Source of the DNA: Apostichopus californicus
Lineage: Eukaryota; Echinodermata; Holothuroidea; Aspidochirotida; Stichopodidae
Direction: 5' to 3'
DNA: 22,545 nucleotides
Assembly: GCA_020650975.1 (NCBI GenBank)
Contig: JAIPMN010006409.1
Location: 1 to 22,545, forward strand
The position numbers were made by a program, and so were the translations under genes. The first letter of the stretch is position 1, and every line of letters begins with the position of its first letter. Shown here in pieces: positions 1 to 10,500 of the stretch. The notes under the pieces are model-generated. The model had not been told where the DNA came from, did not search any database, and saw only the letters and a program-made list of their open reading frames with translations.

Positions 1-242
1 AATCAAGTTTTAAACTGGCAGATTGGTTGATACATGTTCTAGAGAACATTCTTTGATGGATCCCAAAAATATAGGACTTTGAAATTTTCGTGTCATGGCC
101 ACTTTAAGCTGGATGGCTTGGTTGTCAATGAAAAAGGAGTGTCTTTTGAGTATAATATCAAAGCAAATAAAGGGAGAGAGCTTCCGAAAAGCTAGCAACA
201 GTTAATGAAAGGTTTCTTTTCTTTGGGGGAGGGAATTTTTTT

Positions 243-257
243 GGGTGGGAGGGGGGG
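243..257 (+). other. Compact G-quadruplex motif
   Basis: GGGTGGGAGGGGGGG gives four G3 tracts with one-base loops. GGGGGAGGG lies just upstream at 225-233. Structure is predicted from pattern only. Confidence 0.5.
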
Positions 258-1851
258 ATTTTTTAGAACTTCACTCATTACGACATAAAGACCTAAATGT
301 TTCTCAAAATAGATGTTTACTATTTTATATGTAATGTTTGCATATATGCATGGTAGCATAGGTAAAAACAAAGGAAAGATACAAGGTACATAACTGTTTA
401 TAGTAGCGAGAGATGGGCTTTGCAGAACCCGGAGTATATAAATTTCATTTCTTCCATGCAGTGACGATAAAATATTCAACACAAGTATATGGATGATATT
501 GCATTTATAGTTTTCCACGTTATCAGACTGATATTTTTGTAATATCTTTGATGTGACATGCGCCCTCTACTATCAGTTATCCTTGTTACCACCATTGCAA
601 ACTAAATTAACGTCTCCCCAATCCTCCACTCAACCACCAGGAGATAATCCAACTGAGGAGATAATCCATTTTGACAATAAAAAGATAAGGAAATTAAGGA
701 GATTAAAAAAAAAATAAAAAAAATATTGGCTTAACATATAAACCACAAAAGTACAACCACTGATTAAGCCTTGCTTTCAAGGCCAAGTTGTCATGAAAAG
801 TTAGTCGTAGGTCATTAGCATTGGGAGATAATCAATAAATCCAACTAGATGGGCAAAGCTGACAATACCACCCCTCTTCCCCCCCCCCCCTCCCCTACAT
901 GCAAGAATTGGATACTGATTTGCAATAGCAACATAAGGATACTGCTTTCTCAGGAATTTTTTGTTGGAACTTGGATATTAGTAGCAACCGTAATTCTGTG
1001 TCAACTTTGGTGTGAGCTAAAAACAACTCTGTTTATGACATGTTTCTAAATGGCATTTTCATCGGACACTCGCCAGGATGCAAGTTTTACAGAAATACAA
1101 AATAATTTACCAATATGACCAATTTTGTTTTTACAATAACAACCAGTGCCGAATATAAAGTAAGGTATAGCCATCAAAAGAAAAATCAAAACTACAGTAT
1201 GAAATGTTTCCCGAAAGGAAATGAGGGCGGTATTGAAGAAATTAGCATGCATGGACTCTGGATGTGTGATCTGATTTTCGTACCGCTTAAGATTGGTCAC
1301 AGGGTTCTACTCTGGGTTAGGATGGCATGTTATATACAAGTTTGAGTAGTCAAAGGAGAGCTTTATTTCAGAATCCATAAAAAAATATGTGTGTTCCTTA
1401 TACATCTTCCGCCGTGCAAGAAGTTATTTTCGTTTATAGATATATTTTCAACTTTTGTTTTGATTTAAAGCCAACAAAAAGGTCAGTAAAAATGACTCCA
1501 TACTTTTCCCTTTTTGGGAAACCAAAAAAATTCAGTCAGGGATTTTCACATTCAGTTGGAGAAGATTTAAATAGCCTTTATTACTGCAGAGATGGTCAAC
1601 ATGTAAATATATAACTCTAAAATGTTTCTATGGTGCAATTTACATATTGCTATCATATTTTAACTTAATTCTGGAATATCATCATCTTCCTCTTATCTCC
1701 TCATTTTGTTGGGGATGGGAAACTTTAATCTCCCTATTTTTGTGGAAGACAGGTTGGCAAGGTCTGCAATAATGATTGTGCACTACATTCTATATTAAAC
1801 TTTAAAAAATCACAATAGTTAATATATATTCACAATATCAGAGGAGTTACC

Positions 1852-1929
1852 AGAGGAGATGAGGTCGGTATGAGGGGGAAGAGAAAGGGCAAGTGGGAGG
1901 TGGGCATTTAAGGAAGAAGGGAGGAAAGC
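1852..1929 (+). other. Polypurine tract
   Basis: About 78 bases of nearly uninterrupted A/G on the plus strand. It could be triplex-prone; no gene signal. Confidence 0.5.
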
Positions 1930-2432
1930 ATTCAGTTAACTTTCACTACTCTTACCTATCCACCTGCCTACCTCTACAAATGCTACATTTCACACTTTAC
2001 TACTTTAAACGTAACTGCCGAACATAAAAACTACCCATTGGCTTTTATCGTGTGACATTATGCCCCCCCCCCCACACTCGAAAAAATATTTGCAAATAAA
2101 CCTCCAACTGTTTTCGCCTTCACAGTTTATTTCCAAAATCCCGTCCTTGTTCAGTCTCGAACCCAAGTTTACGAAATTTAATTATAACTCACCGAGATTG
2201 CAACCTACACAAAAATTTATAGCAATGAGATTTCTAAACTAAGACTTCAATAATTGACCCATGAGGGAAAAGCTGGCAAACAACCCACCGGGGCCAATTC
2301 AGTCAAGCAAAACAAAAACGTCAGAGTCGACGAAATATGAGATTTAGGCAGCGCGGCAGCCTAGATTAGAAACTTAAGTGTCTGAAGCATAATAAATTTG
2401 GACAACTGAATTTACGACTGCAGAGCAAGAAA

Positions 2433-2444
2433 TCTCTCTCTCTT
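2433..2444 (+). repeat. TC microsatellite
   Basis: Short (TC)6 run. Confidence 0.7.
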
Positions 2445-2937
2445 TCAATCGGACTATGGATCTGCTCCTCGGACAATGTTTTGCAAGGAATCGTTACAGC
2501 GCATATAGGATCCTACAGTGTCCGAGGAAATGCTGAAAAAATGGAGGTTGGGTTCAGATATTCCCAATATTCTAAGTTTGTATTTAGACATAGCAAGTTA
2601 GTAAACACTAACATTCACGTAAATTCAAATAATATGAGAAGTTATATGTACATGCATTAATAATGTAGTTAAGATGATATATGCAGCAGCCTTTGTGTTT
2701 TTTTACGTGCAGGAAGCAACGAGGCAGATATTGCTGTTTTAAAGAACCGCATAATGTTACAAACAACTCTCGACAATCAACGTACTGCGTCTCATAACCA
2801 AAGAAGCGAATTTGACATTTGACAATTGTTCAAACCGCCGTTTCAGTCATCTATATCTCCGTTTATCCCGATCGCAGTGTTGAACCATATGGTTGGGGTC
2901 AGAGTTAAAGTGTGTATTCCAATCAGACCCTGTCATA

Positions 2938-3176
2938 GACTAGGATCAATTGACGGATCAAATATCCCTCTGTAAGGTAAACATAGCTCAGGGTTGACCC
3001 TGGATCAGTGTTGACCGCATACTTTCCATTAACACTTCACATCACATCGACTAGGATCGAGGGTTGATCAAACACCGCTCTTGGGTTTAAATTTGTAACG
3101 TAAACATACATGTAGCTCAGGGTTGACCCTGGATCAGTGTTGACCTCATACTATCCGTTAGCACTTCACATCACAC
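2938..3176. repeat. Two-copy tandem repeat with inverted CAGGGT motif
   Basis: Copy 1 is 2938-3048 (111 bp) and copy 2 is 3049-3176 (128 bp, with two small insertions). Both begin GACTAGGATC and end near ACTTCACATCACA. A 32-bp core is identical in both (2985-3016 and 3114-3145). The core holds the palindrome CAGGGTTGACCCTG (6-bp arms, 2-bp spacer) followed by TCAGTGTTGACC. A third partial start may follow at 3177. The repeat lies about 170 bp into the intron after the choline transporter exon. Confidence 0.8.
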
Positions 3177-3338
3177 GTCTTAGGTTTTGCGCCTTTTTCC
3201 TCAAAACCTCAACTTTCTGATCGATGACAGAGCACAGATCTGATACAAATCGATTGAATTTCTTTTAATGTTGACCACAAAGCTCTGGGTCTGATCCCGA
3301 ATGTAAACGCATGCCTATGTGGATAAATAATGTAAAAT

Positions 3339-3343
3339 CTCAC
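3339..3343 (-). other. Splice donor GTGAG of choline transporter exon
   Basis: On the minus strand the exon ends ATGACAG and is followed by GTGAGATTTTAC. The reading frame stays open past the donor for nine codons, but those codons (EILHYLST) lose all resemblance to the transporter exactly here, which supports the junction. Intron phase is 1. Confidence 0.85.
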
Positions 3344-3509
3344 CTGTCATTGTAAAAATGCCGACCATGACTCCAATATTCCGACCGGCGACCATTACCT
3401 CCTCCGAGTCAGTTTGTCCCTTTGTCTTTCTGGCTGCCCATAGCCCGACCGCCAAGATCAACAGATAGAAGACCGCAATGGCCACTACACCACCCCAATG
3501 AGCTGACAT
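3344..3509 (-). CDS. SLC5A7: High-affinity choline transporter, first coding exon (partial gene)
   Basis: Seen: an ATG at 3509 opens 55 codons plus one base, ending in ACAG followed by a GTGAG donor. The peptide has a short N-terminus, a hydrophobic helix at about residues 7-26 containing [14 protein letters not shown], a charged loop ([11 protein letters not shown], about 27-37), an AGRNIG motif (41-46) and the start of a second helix ending FTMT (52-55). Known: the VFYLLIL..G.WAA, GGRDIG and FTMTATW signatures belong to CHT1/SLC5A7, the Na+- and Cl--dependent transporter that reimports choline into cholinergic terminals for acetylcholine synthesis. The family is about 580 residues with 13 membrane helices, so this is roughly a tenth of it. 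The exon ends in phase 1 with G, which would start the alanine of FTMTATW if the next exon supplies it. The start has A at -3, a good context. Downstream exons are not in the window. A CHT-like paralogue is the main alternative; invertebrates often have several. Confidence 0.9.
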
Positions 3510-3533
3510 CGTCCTGACGCTAGCTGACGAGTT
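3510..3533 (-). other. SLC5A7: 5' UTR part of the choline transporter exon
   Basis: The 24 bases before the ATG follow a sequence ending ACATTTTCAG on the minus strand, which reads as a splice acceptor with a modest pyrimidine tract. If used, it makes the upstream exon entirely non-coding. Vertebrate SLC5A7 also has a non-coding first exon, which makes this reasonable. The alternative is that transcription begins closer and there is no intron here. Confidence 0.5.
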
Positions 3534-3535
3534 CT
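3534..3535 (-). other. Candidate splice acceptor before the start codon
   Basis: Minus strand TACTACATTTTCAG precedes the 5' UTR. The pyrimidine tract is short and TACTAC could act as a branch region. Support is sequence pattern only. Confidence 0.45.
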
Positions 3536-5385
3536 GAAAATGTAGTATAGTTCCTTAACAGCTCTCGTTTTTGCTTCCTGCGATAATTCGATCTGTGGAG
3601 AGTAATGATGATACGGTTATTAATAGTTAATACACATTTCTTACAAGAAAAATATTGGTAACATCCTAGCCTCTCACACAAAAAAGGTTGCATAGTACAC
3701 TATCTTAACAACGGAGTTGATTAAAAAGAAAAAGTGGTGTACCAATTTATTAGGCTTTACAGAAACAAAGCCCCCCAAAGACGATAATCAAATGATTTTT
3801 CTTTCCAGCAATCACAATTTTAATTCCACAATCATCTTGAAGTCGGACAAAATACAATGGTAATCTCTCAGTATCTGAAAAGAAAATATTTCATGTGAAA
3901 TCTTGACAAAATTATACTTTTCTAAAATGTTCCGTCCATTTTTCTCACTCGCACAGTCATCACGTGTACCAGCTTATAAAACATTGTCAGGGATGAGCTT
4001 TAAGTTCCTAACCTCATGAATGGCAACTGCAGCTGGTGAATCTTGAATAGCGTAACCTTGGATACAGTACAGTTTTTTGTGTTAAGACAAATTAGCAACA
4101 CAAAAGATACTGTCAAGTCAACATGCCAAAACTTAGTAACGATATCAGACCTATACTCTATGCTTGTCTGATGAAACAGTCTGCATCTGTACAAGAACTT
4201 TTTCGACAAAATTAAATCTGAACATTCGATCCTTCTTTCACACCACCCACATGTCTACTGTAAAGGCATGGCGATAACACATGGTAGATATCATCCGAGA
4301 ACCGCATGGACGTGTGAAGGAATAATTTCCCCTTCGTAATCATATCCCTATAAAGTAATAGGAAACTCCTACGTGAACTTGAAAGAGGACAGAAATTAAA
4401 TACATAATCACTTTTGATATTTTTACAACAGAGACATAAATTCAATCAGCAAACCTCGAAACAAAAAGCCACATTTGTGGACGGCATCCGCTATTGCATC
4501 CTTGAAACTGACTAATTGGTAATAAAAGCCACGGTGATATATGAAGATAAAAATGACAGGCGTATGAATGAATTGGCATCCAAAGTTGTGAAAGTTTTTG
4601 CTGGTTCAATACTGGTGGCTCTTAATTAGAAAAGACCAGCACAGAATCAATACAGACGTTCTTTTCTTTCTCAGCTCGAGCATGCAACTTCCGAGAGCTA
4701 TTTATAAAGTTCATGGAAACAAAAAGATATTACAGGAAAGGCTAAAAGAAATATTGGCAGTCGACTTGTTTCCTGTATATATGTGTAATCACTCGCCGAG
4801 TCAGCGACTCCTCGATCGAGTGAGTGACCGTGGGTAGCTTGAACACACTAGACTAGGAGATCAATGTACCTGTGCTTTTTTAAAATTAATCCGTGAAATG
4901 CAGTTGAGACAGGTATTGAGGAATGAATGTATTGACAACTTTATCTAATACACTGCTGAATTCACACAACACATCTGTTAGGGAATAAAGCCTATCACTA
5001 TATTTGTCCTTGACTTTTTGCTCGTTAAAAATTATGCTAAACAAAATTTTCCAAAAATAAATTTCCTGAGGGTACGTTAAAGTTTATTATACTCATCCAT
5101 TCATCATTCCCATAGGTGAATTGAGAACGGTTAAATGAGAGACAATTATACATTTCTGTGAGATTATTTGGATGAGTCTGGAGGAGGCAATAAAGATGCT
5201 ATATTTAGAATCCAGTGCAACTGTCTGAAAGGTTAATTCCTTTGAGGAAATTCCCTTACGATGCCAAGAAACGTGACTTAATTGTCAACATTTTGCATCT
5301 ACAGTATATCAACTTTTTGGATCTGGGCAGTTGGATTTTTGGAAAGTATAAAATATAACTACCAATGATGTGAAAATCAGGAGGT
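3536..5385. other. No gene recognised; upstream of the transporter exon
   Basis: Either intron between a non-coding first exon and the coding exon, or promoter-side DNA. I see no repeat copies. A 10-bp palindrome, CTCGATCGAG, lies at 4811-4820 within a locally CpG-richer stretch. The short ORFs here resemble no protein I know. Confidence 0.5.
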
Positions 5386-5642
5386 TTAAAGGGAGTGAAG
5401 ACTCGCGCACAAAGAAACGTCTGTTGCCGGTAATCTGACCTAGTTTCGAATGAGGTGTAACAGAAGTATTAGACACCACCATCGATCCCAGAAAATACAC
5501 ACACAGCTTGCTACTGTTTCATTACTGTCTGCATTTTGTAGCGACAAGAAAAAACTTCACTTGCCAGCAACGGAATGTTAATTTTTTTTCAGATTTTTCA
5601 GAGGGCGGCAAGCGGTTTGGGGCGAGTCTTCAATGCCTTTAA
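5386..5642 (+). mobile_element. Short TIR transposon (MITE), family 1, copy A, internally deleted
   Basis: The ends are inverted repeats: left TTTAAAGGGAGTGAAGACTCGC, right (reverse complement) TTTAAAGGCATTGAAGACTCGC. TTAA lies at both borders (5386-5389 and 5639-5642), fitting a TTAA or TA target duplication. The interior matches the copy at 12892-13258 closely, but about 119 bp present there (13021-13139) are absent at about 5513. No transposase ORF is present, so it is non-autonomous. Confidence 0.8.
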
Positions 5643-5834
5643 ATAATGTGGTCTATGGCAATTTAGAAGTCTGTTGGTGACACAGGACAATTACACAAAG
5701 AGAGCAGACACATGGGTCAGCTGCAATGTCGCTAACCTATATGCCACCTCTTCTAGTTCAAAATTTACACACGATCATGGTGGTGCAAATGCCACAATAG
5801 TCCAAGTCATCAGCTTTAATATGATGGGTAGGAC

Positions 5835-5842
5835 CAGTCAGA
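5835..5842 (+). repeat. Target site duplication, left (CAGTCAGA)
   Basis: Identical to 6228-6235 on the other side of the hAT-like element. Confidence 0.85.
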
Positions 5843-6227
5843 CAGGGGGGTAGGAGCCGGGGGGCACGTGCCCCCTACTTTATTCCAAAATAGCAAATGC
5901 GCCCTACTGGCAAATAAAATGTGCCCCTTTGATGAAGAACTGTCTTGAGCCTTTGTTAATTTTAATATTTTATTTTAATTATTTATTTTTAGTCTGCACA
6001 TGCTATTTTTAAAATGGCATCCCAGATCTTTTTGTAGCACGGTTAACAATAAACAATGTCAATAAATAGTATTGATAGCATACTAACACATCATATATAA
6101 TTAAGTGATATGGCCGGTGTTTATCGGTTTATAGCATAACGAGTGGTGCAGGATTGTGGAATGAGAAAGTGCCCCTCTGATGTTGTACCCCCCCCCCCCC
6201 ACTTTTTGGAAGCTTCCTACCCTCCTG
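5843..6227 (+). mobile_element. hAT-like miniature transposon with 8-bp target duplication
   Basis: The left end is CAGGGGGGTAGGAGCC; the right end reverse-complements to CAGGAGGGTAGGAAGC, giving short imperfect terminal inverted repeats of the CAGGGGTG style typical of hAT elements. A perfect 8-bp duplication, CAGTCAGA, flanks it (5835-5842 and 6228-6235), as expected for hAT insertion. The 385-bp body is AT-rich with no transposase and carries a run of 13 C at 6188-6200. A related copy is at 20113-20417. Confidence 0.88.
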
Positions 6228-6235
6228 CAGTCAGA
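6228..6235 (+). repeat. Target site duplication, right (CAGTCAGA)
   Basis: Identical to 5835-5842. Both copies are intact, which suggests a fairly recent insertion. Confidence 0.85.
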
Positions 6236-7531
6236 TGAAGATCTTCATCTATCCTTCAGCAAACCTTGGATATATACAGTGACAACATTAAGGTGTGTAA
6301 TTTCCCAGTTATAATCCTCTCTATTTACATTTCACATTCAATAACTTTGCCACATACACAATTCATTATATGTGCTATCTTTGTTCTTATATCTCCATTA
6401 TATAACGCTTTATTTGTAAGGTAAACATAATTTGTTAATGCTATCATATAAAAGTCTCGGATCGAATGGATCCGTTTTCTTCCAAACATGTCCTCATAAT
6501 GACAAATGGAAGGCAAACTCCATAATATTACAAAATTACCATGCCCCCTCTCCCCATCCCCCTATTTTCTTTGAAGCAGTTAATACCCAAAAAATGGCAC
6601 CAGGAACAATGAAATTTATTGGCATTACAATTCAAATGTTCACAAATTTCAACCAAAGATGATAACTAGATTAGATATTTGGGACACAAAAATTTCCTCA
6701 GTAGGAGAAGCCAAATGGTTTAAACCAAATAATTTTGTAGAAGTTGTAGCTATTTCACATCCTGCAGTGTAAGAATCACTGATGAAAGTTAAAGTTCAAA
6801 TTGGCTGTATAATACGAATGTATTGAAGAGTTAATTAATCTTGGTGGGAAAGATGAAAGCTTTGAATTGTTGTTCCCTTTGCAGTGACATATACCATACA
6901 GCTATATTTGATCATTTGGAGGATTTTCTATTTAAAAATTTCTAGCATAGAGATGAAAAAATAATAAGCAAAAAAGGTACTAATATATATTATATTCATA
7001 ACTTATAGTTAAAAAAAAAAAAAAAATTGAAGGAAAAAAAAAAAAATCTGAAATGGTCATTGAATATTTTGTGGTTATTTATAAAATTTTGCAAAATATT
7101 TTCACTGCAAAAATAAATTCAGGAAACTGAAATTTGCATCATAAATCCTGCACAGAACTGTTGTTCATATTTCATTAATTGGTGTCAGTTCATCTGATAA
7201 CTACAGACAACCCTGAACATATTTTACGGTAGAAGTAATTTTACTCATACTTTGCAAGCTACTGTACGTCAAACCAAAAATGCAGCATGATATTTTTTAT
7301 TCAAAAGAGATAACCTTGTGACAGATATGATCTTTATATATTCTTCCAAATATTTCCTCTCAAGAAGTTATAGACTTCTTTCAAAAGCCCCTTAAATCGT
7401 TTTAACAAAGTCCCCAAGGAAGACATCAATTAAGCACATTTTGATGATGTCGTATAAAAAGGGGTAGGAACTGTTTGCCTCTCAATGGACTCTGGGGTGC
7501 CCCTAGAGTTATTGTCACTGACTTAGAACTA
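6236..7531. other. No gene recognised
   Basis: AT-rich DNA with a pair of A homopolymers at 7011-7046. No supported coding, RNA or mobile feature. Confidence 0.6.
7011..7046 (+). repeat. Two A homopolymers (16 and 13)
   Basis: A runs at 7011-7026 and 7034-7046, separated by TTGAAGG. They could be the tail of a decayed retroelement, but no body is recognisable upstream. Confidence 0.7.
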
Positions 7532-7580
7532 AACGCAAGAAGACTTCGCTCCAACGTCAAAACGTAAGAAGAATCGCTCC
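7532..7580 (+). repeat. Two-copy 29-bp tandem repeat
   Basis: AACGCAAGAAGACTTCGCTCC at 7532 is followed 29 bp later by AACGTAAGAAGAATCGCTCC at 7561. Short local duplication, no clear role. Confidence 0.55.
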
Positions 7581-10500
7581 AAACACTATATATACCCTTT
7601 GGCTACAGTTAAGGTAGTTGGCCAACTAGTGCTAAACTTAATTAGTATTGGATTTCTGAAGGCATTTTTTTTTTTTGGATTCATTTTTTGCTTCCCTTGC
7701 AGGAAAGGTCAAACACGGTTGCCTATGCACCGATACAGCGTCTTATAAAATCCACACAGTTTAATCTTAACGCTACAACTGATCCATGGTTTCTTATCTT
7801 CTTAGAGGCAGGCAGCTCTGTTTAGATGCTGATGAGCACCCGGGAGGATGGAGTATGCCATAAGCAATCTACAGTATGACAGAGATCAGGGTTTAAGGAG
7901 GTGAAGCTAAACAAACGGATGACCGAAACTGCCAGATTATAATGACGTACGACAGCCAAGAATTGTTAAATAGTGATCGGATCTGTGCCATATGGCGGAA
8001 TTCATCTGGCTAAGATGTGCAGTATAAACTTTGTTCGATGCTCCCCCTGTACAGTACTGCACAATAGACTCATTACAAAGATGTGGTGGAGGATGTGGTG
8101 GAGGATAAGGGGATCAAGGATTACCGATTAGATCCTGCTCGAATAAAGGATCAAACCTAAAAGGGAGATCCTTTGAATGAATACATGAGTATACTCCAGG
8201 GATCAGGAGGGTTTTCACGATGCAACGACCAGCAAGTAAAGTATGTTGAGATTGCAAAATGGGCGATGCATGGGGAATTGAGTGTTGTTAGTAATTACGC
8301 TGCAATCTGAATTTAATGAAACCAATTTGTCATCTGTAGGACAAACCTCCAAGTGTGATTTTAGTCATCTGATCAGAACAGAACTTTGGTGGCCAGCTAG
8401 CTCAGACGACCGATAAAAATTGGTGCTATATATACAACTACCACGACTACAGAAGCATGACAACAATTTTCCTGGTATGTACACATTTATAAGCAGCAGA
8501 TTAATGACTTGAACATTTTCCCTTGTTATGATTTCATAGATTTGTTCTATAGTGCATACTTGCAACTCTTGTCAGATAAAAGGGTATAACTTTTAGCCTT
8601 TTAGTGTTAATACTGTTACCATGAAGATAAAAGTGATAACGAGAGATTTTGTCAGTTTATGGAGTATTTATACCCATCACATCTCTATTCTGATGGGGTG
8701 TGATTTTCTACAAACTTTTAGAGGAAGTGTCACAGCATGAGTTGCATTTGATCTCTTGGAATGTTCATTGCAATCTCGTAACACCTTTCAGAATGTGAAT
8801 GCATGTGCATTCCATTCCTTTTCCTATTTCTATAAACTATTAATTTATATATTGTAAGGCTGTTAGTGTAAAGTTGTGGAGCAATGGGAGTTCTGTGTGG
8901 ACAGTGCGGAACCATTGTGGTAGTTTAAATCCCCTTGGAATTATATTGGGGTTATCTCTCCTGGCATTAAGTAAACCAGTTGTAATTGTTGGCAGATTAT
9001 GGCTTTTGGGGCTGCTTCTATGGGTCGGCATATGGTATCAGGCTTATCCTGGGATTGTGATGTAACACATGTGATATTTTCTAGGGATACTCATGTGATC
9101 ACATTCATCTCTGTAAAGGAGTACAATTGTTTGGGGATGGTAGGAATGCACTGTAGTATTTGTGTATTATGTCTTAAACTAAGTTGTAGGGTAAAGTTCA
9201 TCACTTGTATACATGTGGTATTTCCACATATTGTTCAGGGATTTATATAAAATGCATTACCTGGGAGGGACAGAACAGTCTACTCTGGTTGCTGTTGGAC
9301 AAAACACTCTTGATGGTAGGCTTCAGGGCCACGTAGCCTCAAGTTTGTACCACATATCCAGTACAACACACTTAACCTTACTGTAAGAAGTTCTTTTCAA
9401 TATATCGCTGTTAAAATACCATCACCTCTCTGGATTTATTTTGTGTACATATTCATTCTCTGGCCAATTACAATACAACATCTTAGGCCAAGAACCCTGA
9501 ATCGGCTGGCCATCACTACTCACAGAGGAAAGCGTTACAATATATGTCTGACAATCCATATTGTTGGTTTTCATTCTGCAATGAAAATACAGCCAAGAAT
9601 GAAGGCAGACTTTCCATTGATAAGAAAAAGAAATCAAGGTTTTTTTGAAACCAGTTTGTTTCCTTCAAATCACTGAGTTTACTCTACATGAAGACGTATT
9701 ACTTGCCATTAGATTCAGTCCAGTATATAGATTTGTGCAATGTTCTGTATGGATGCTAGGTTTATCTTCCCTCCTAAACACAAAGATAGAATTAACAGAG
9801 CTCTTTAAGCCTGAAGGTTCAGTTTATGACTTATTAAAATAGACTTTGTTAGACATCTGTTAAATAAATTTGTAGTATAGTTTTGATATAAAGCTATCTT
9901 CCTGAGGTGCTAATTATGTCAGAACCAACAATATTGCAATCAAGCTTGTGCATAATTTGCCAAAAACAAGGAGTGTAAAACAACTCTTGCCCCCGGCCCT
10001 CAATTCCTGTTTCTTCCTACGTAGATCACTCCCCACCTCTGCCTTCCTTTCCTTGGTCGACCATCCATCTCTCGCTAGTGTCTTATATACACCATTGGTT
10101 GTTGCACAGTTAAGTTTGTTGTTATGACAACTGGTACAAGGTATAACCTAGATCAGTTTATGATACTCTATGCATACAATCACTTAGCTGCTGCTTGTGT
10201 AAGATGTACTTGTAAGGTATCTTATCTCAACATATCTGAACTTAAATACACCTGTTGCACTACTTTCATTTTTCAGTCGTTCTTGAGTCTCTTTATCCCC
10301 TCTACCCCCCCTACCCACAACCCCAGACATTCCATTCCCACCCCTAACCGAATGCCCCACCCACTGGCCGTTTCATCAACCGAGTACTACAGCAGGTTAA
10401 ACAATGATTTTGGCAGTACGTGTTTACATTCCATAGATCAGCCTAAACACTACTCAACCGGTCACTTAAAAACCAATATACCAATTTTATGGATATCCAT

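Larger units (their letters stand above)
1..2937. other. Non-coding, probably intron of the choline transporter
   Basis: I looked on the minus strand for the next transporter exon (expected motif TWVGGGYING) and did not find it. Contents are AT-rich DNA, a 12-C run at 879-890, an 11-C run at 2063-2073, two GGAGATAATCC motifs near 641 and 657, and the low-complexity tracts listed separately. Confidence 0.6.

Noticed and set aside
1046..1345. Opposing ORFs, the minus one with a hydrophobic stretch, considered as a further choline transporter exon
   Set aside because: The sequence does not match any helix of the CHT1 family, and the expected TWVGGGYING exon should come first; none was seen.
7011..7046. 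A homopolymers as a retrogene or LINE tail
   Set aside because: No reverse-transcriptase, processed-gene or SINE-like body could be recognised upstream on either strand.
8730..9842. Cluster of short ORFs on both strands, considered as a multi-exon gene
   Set aside because: No domain, no consistent strand, and no convincing donor/acceptor pairs by eye.
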